A DNA stretch of 5,877 nucleotides, taken from positions 1-5,877 of the forward strand of contig JAEHCY010000036.1 of the NCBI GenBank assembly GCA_016880695.1. Direction: 5' to 3'. The translations under genes were made by a program, and so were the position numbers. Source of the DNA: Chromatiaceae bacterium (GTDB lineage: Bacteria; Pseudomonadota; Gammaproteobacteria; Chromatiales; Chromatiaceae). Below the pieces are notes generated by a model, which saw nothing but the letters and a program-made list of their open reading frames with translations, searched no databases and was not told where the DNA came from. Shown here piece after piece: positions 5,836 through 5,877 of the stretch; position 1 is the first letter of the stretch, and each line of letters opens with the position of its first letter.

Positions 5836-5877
5836 TTCTGTAGGTTTGAGTCGGAGCATTGAGACCCTTCGCCACAA

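Larger units (their letters stand above)
5461..5877. other. Stretch with no recognisable gene; possible decayed sequence
   Basis: I find no convincing protein, tRNA or other RNA gene in these 417 bases. Open frames exist on both strands, but their translations are rich in Arg, Pro, Ser and Gly and look like chance frames in GC-rich DNA. No trace of folB, expected here from the Pseudomonas order, can be read on the plus strand. On the minus strand, short pieces that could come from a Phd/YefM-type antitoxin lie in different frames: EEIAIT (5773-5790), LASGVVRLTAIETHQ (5724-5768) and RALRGKAQGDEELLAWE before a TAG at 5659. This is weak evidence for a broken gene. Three small hairpins, at 5598-5612, 5631-5643 and 5821-5835, are the other visible structure. 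The last 80 bases are less GC-rich than the rest. Confidence 0.5.

Overview
This is a GC-rich window (well above 60% by eye) of ordinary chromosome, almost certainly from a gammaproteobacterium. The protein sequences follow the E. coli and Pseudomonas versions closely: RpoD starts with the region 1.1 pattern and carries GRTTDPVRMYMREMGTVELL, bS21 has the same 71 residues as in E. coli, and TsaD matches from its first residue. The gene order is the gammaproteobacterial 'macromolecular synthesis' locus in the form seen in Pseudomonas: rpsU, a yqeY-family gene, dnaG and rpoD on one strand, with tsaD divergent from rpsU and plsY beyond tsaD. I cannot name the genus.

Layout. Positions 1-1035 (minus) hold the N-terminal 345 codons of rpoD; the rest of the gene lies off the left edge. 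Positions 1102-2874 (minus) are dnaG primase, 2917-3360 (minus) a YqeY/GatB-like protein, and 3386-3601 (minus) rpsU. These four genes read leftwards with gaps of 25, 42 and 66 bases and look like one operon, with a possible extra promoter just before rpoD. An AT-richer 196-base gap (3602-3797) separates rpsU from the rightward gene tsaD (3798-4829). plsY (4826-5425, minus) runs into tsaD tail to tail with a 4-base overlap. The last 450 bases (5426-5877) hold a candidate plsY promoter but no gene I can recognise; the folB gene that follows plsY in Pseudomonas is not there.

How the genes fit together. The operon joins translation (bS21), replication priming (DnaG) and transcription initiation (sigma-70), so the three processes can be tuned together. 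TsaD makes the t6A modification of tRNAs reading ANN codons, and PlsY makes the first acylated precursor of phospholipids; both are housekeeping functions. I found no undescribed system. The points most worth a second look are a plsY promoter placed so that the message would be leaderless, the lack of Shine-Dalgarno sites before the three genes downstream of rpsU, and a non-coding, possibly decayed stretch at the right edge with faint antitoxin-like fragments in more than one frame.
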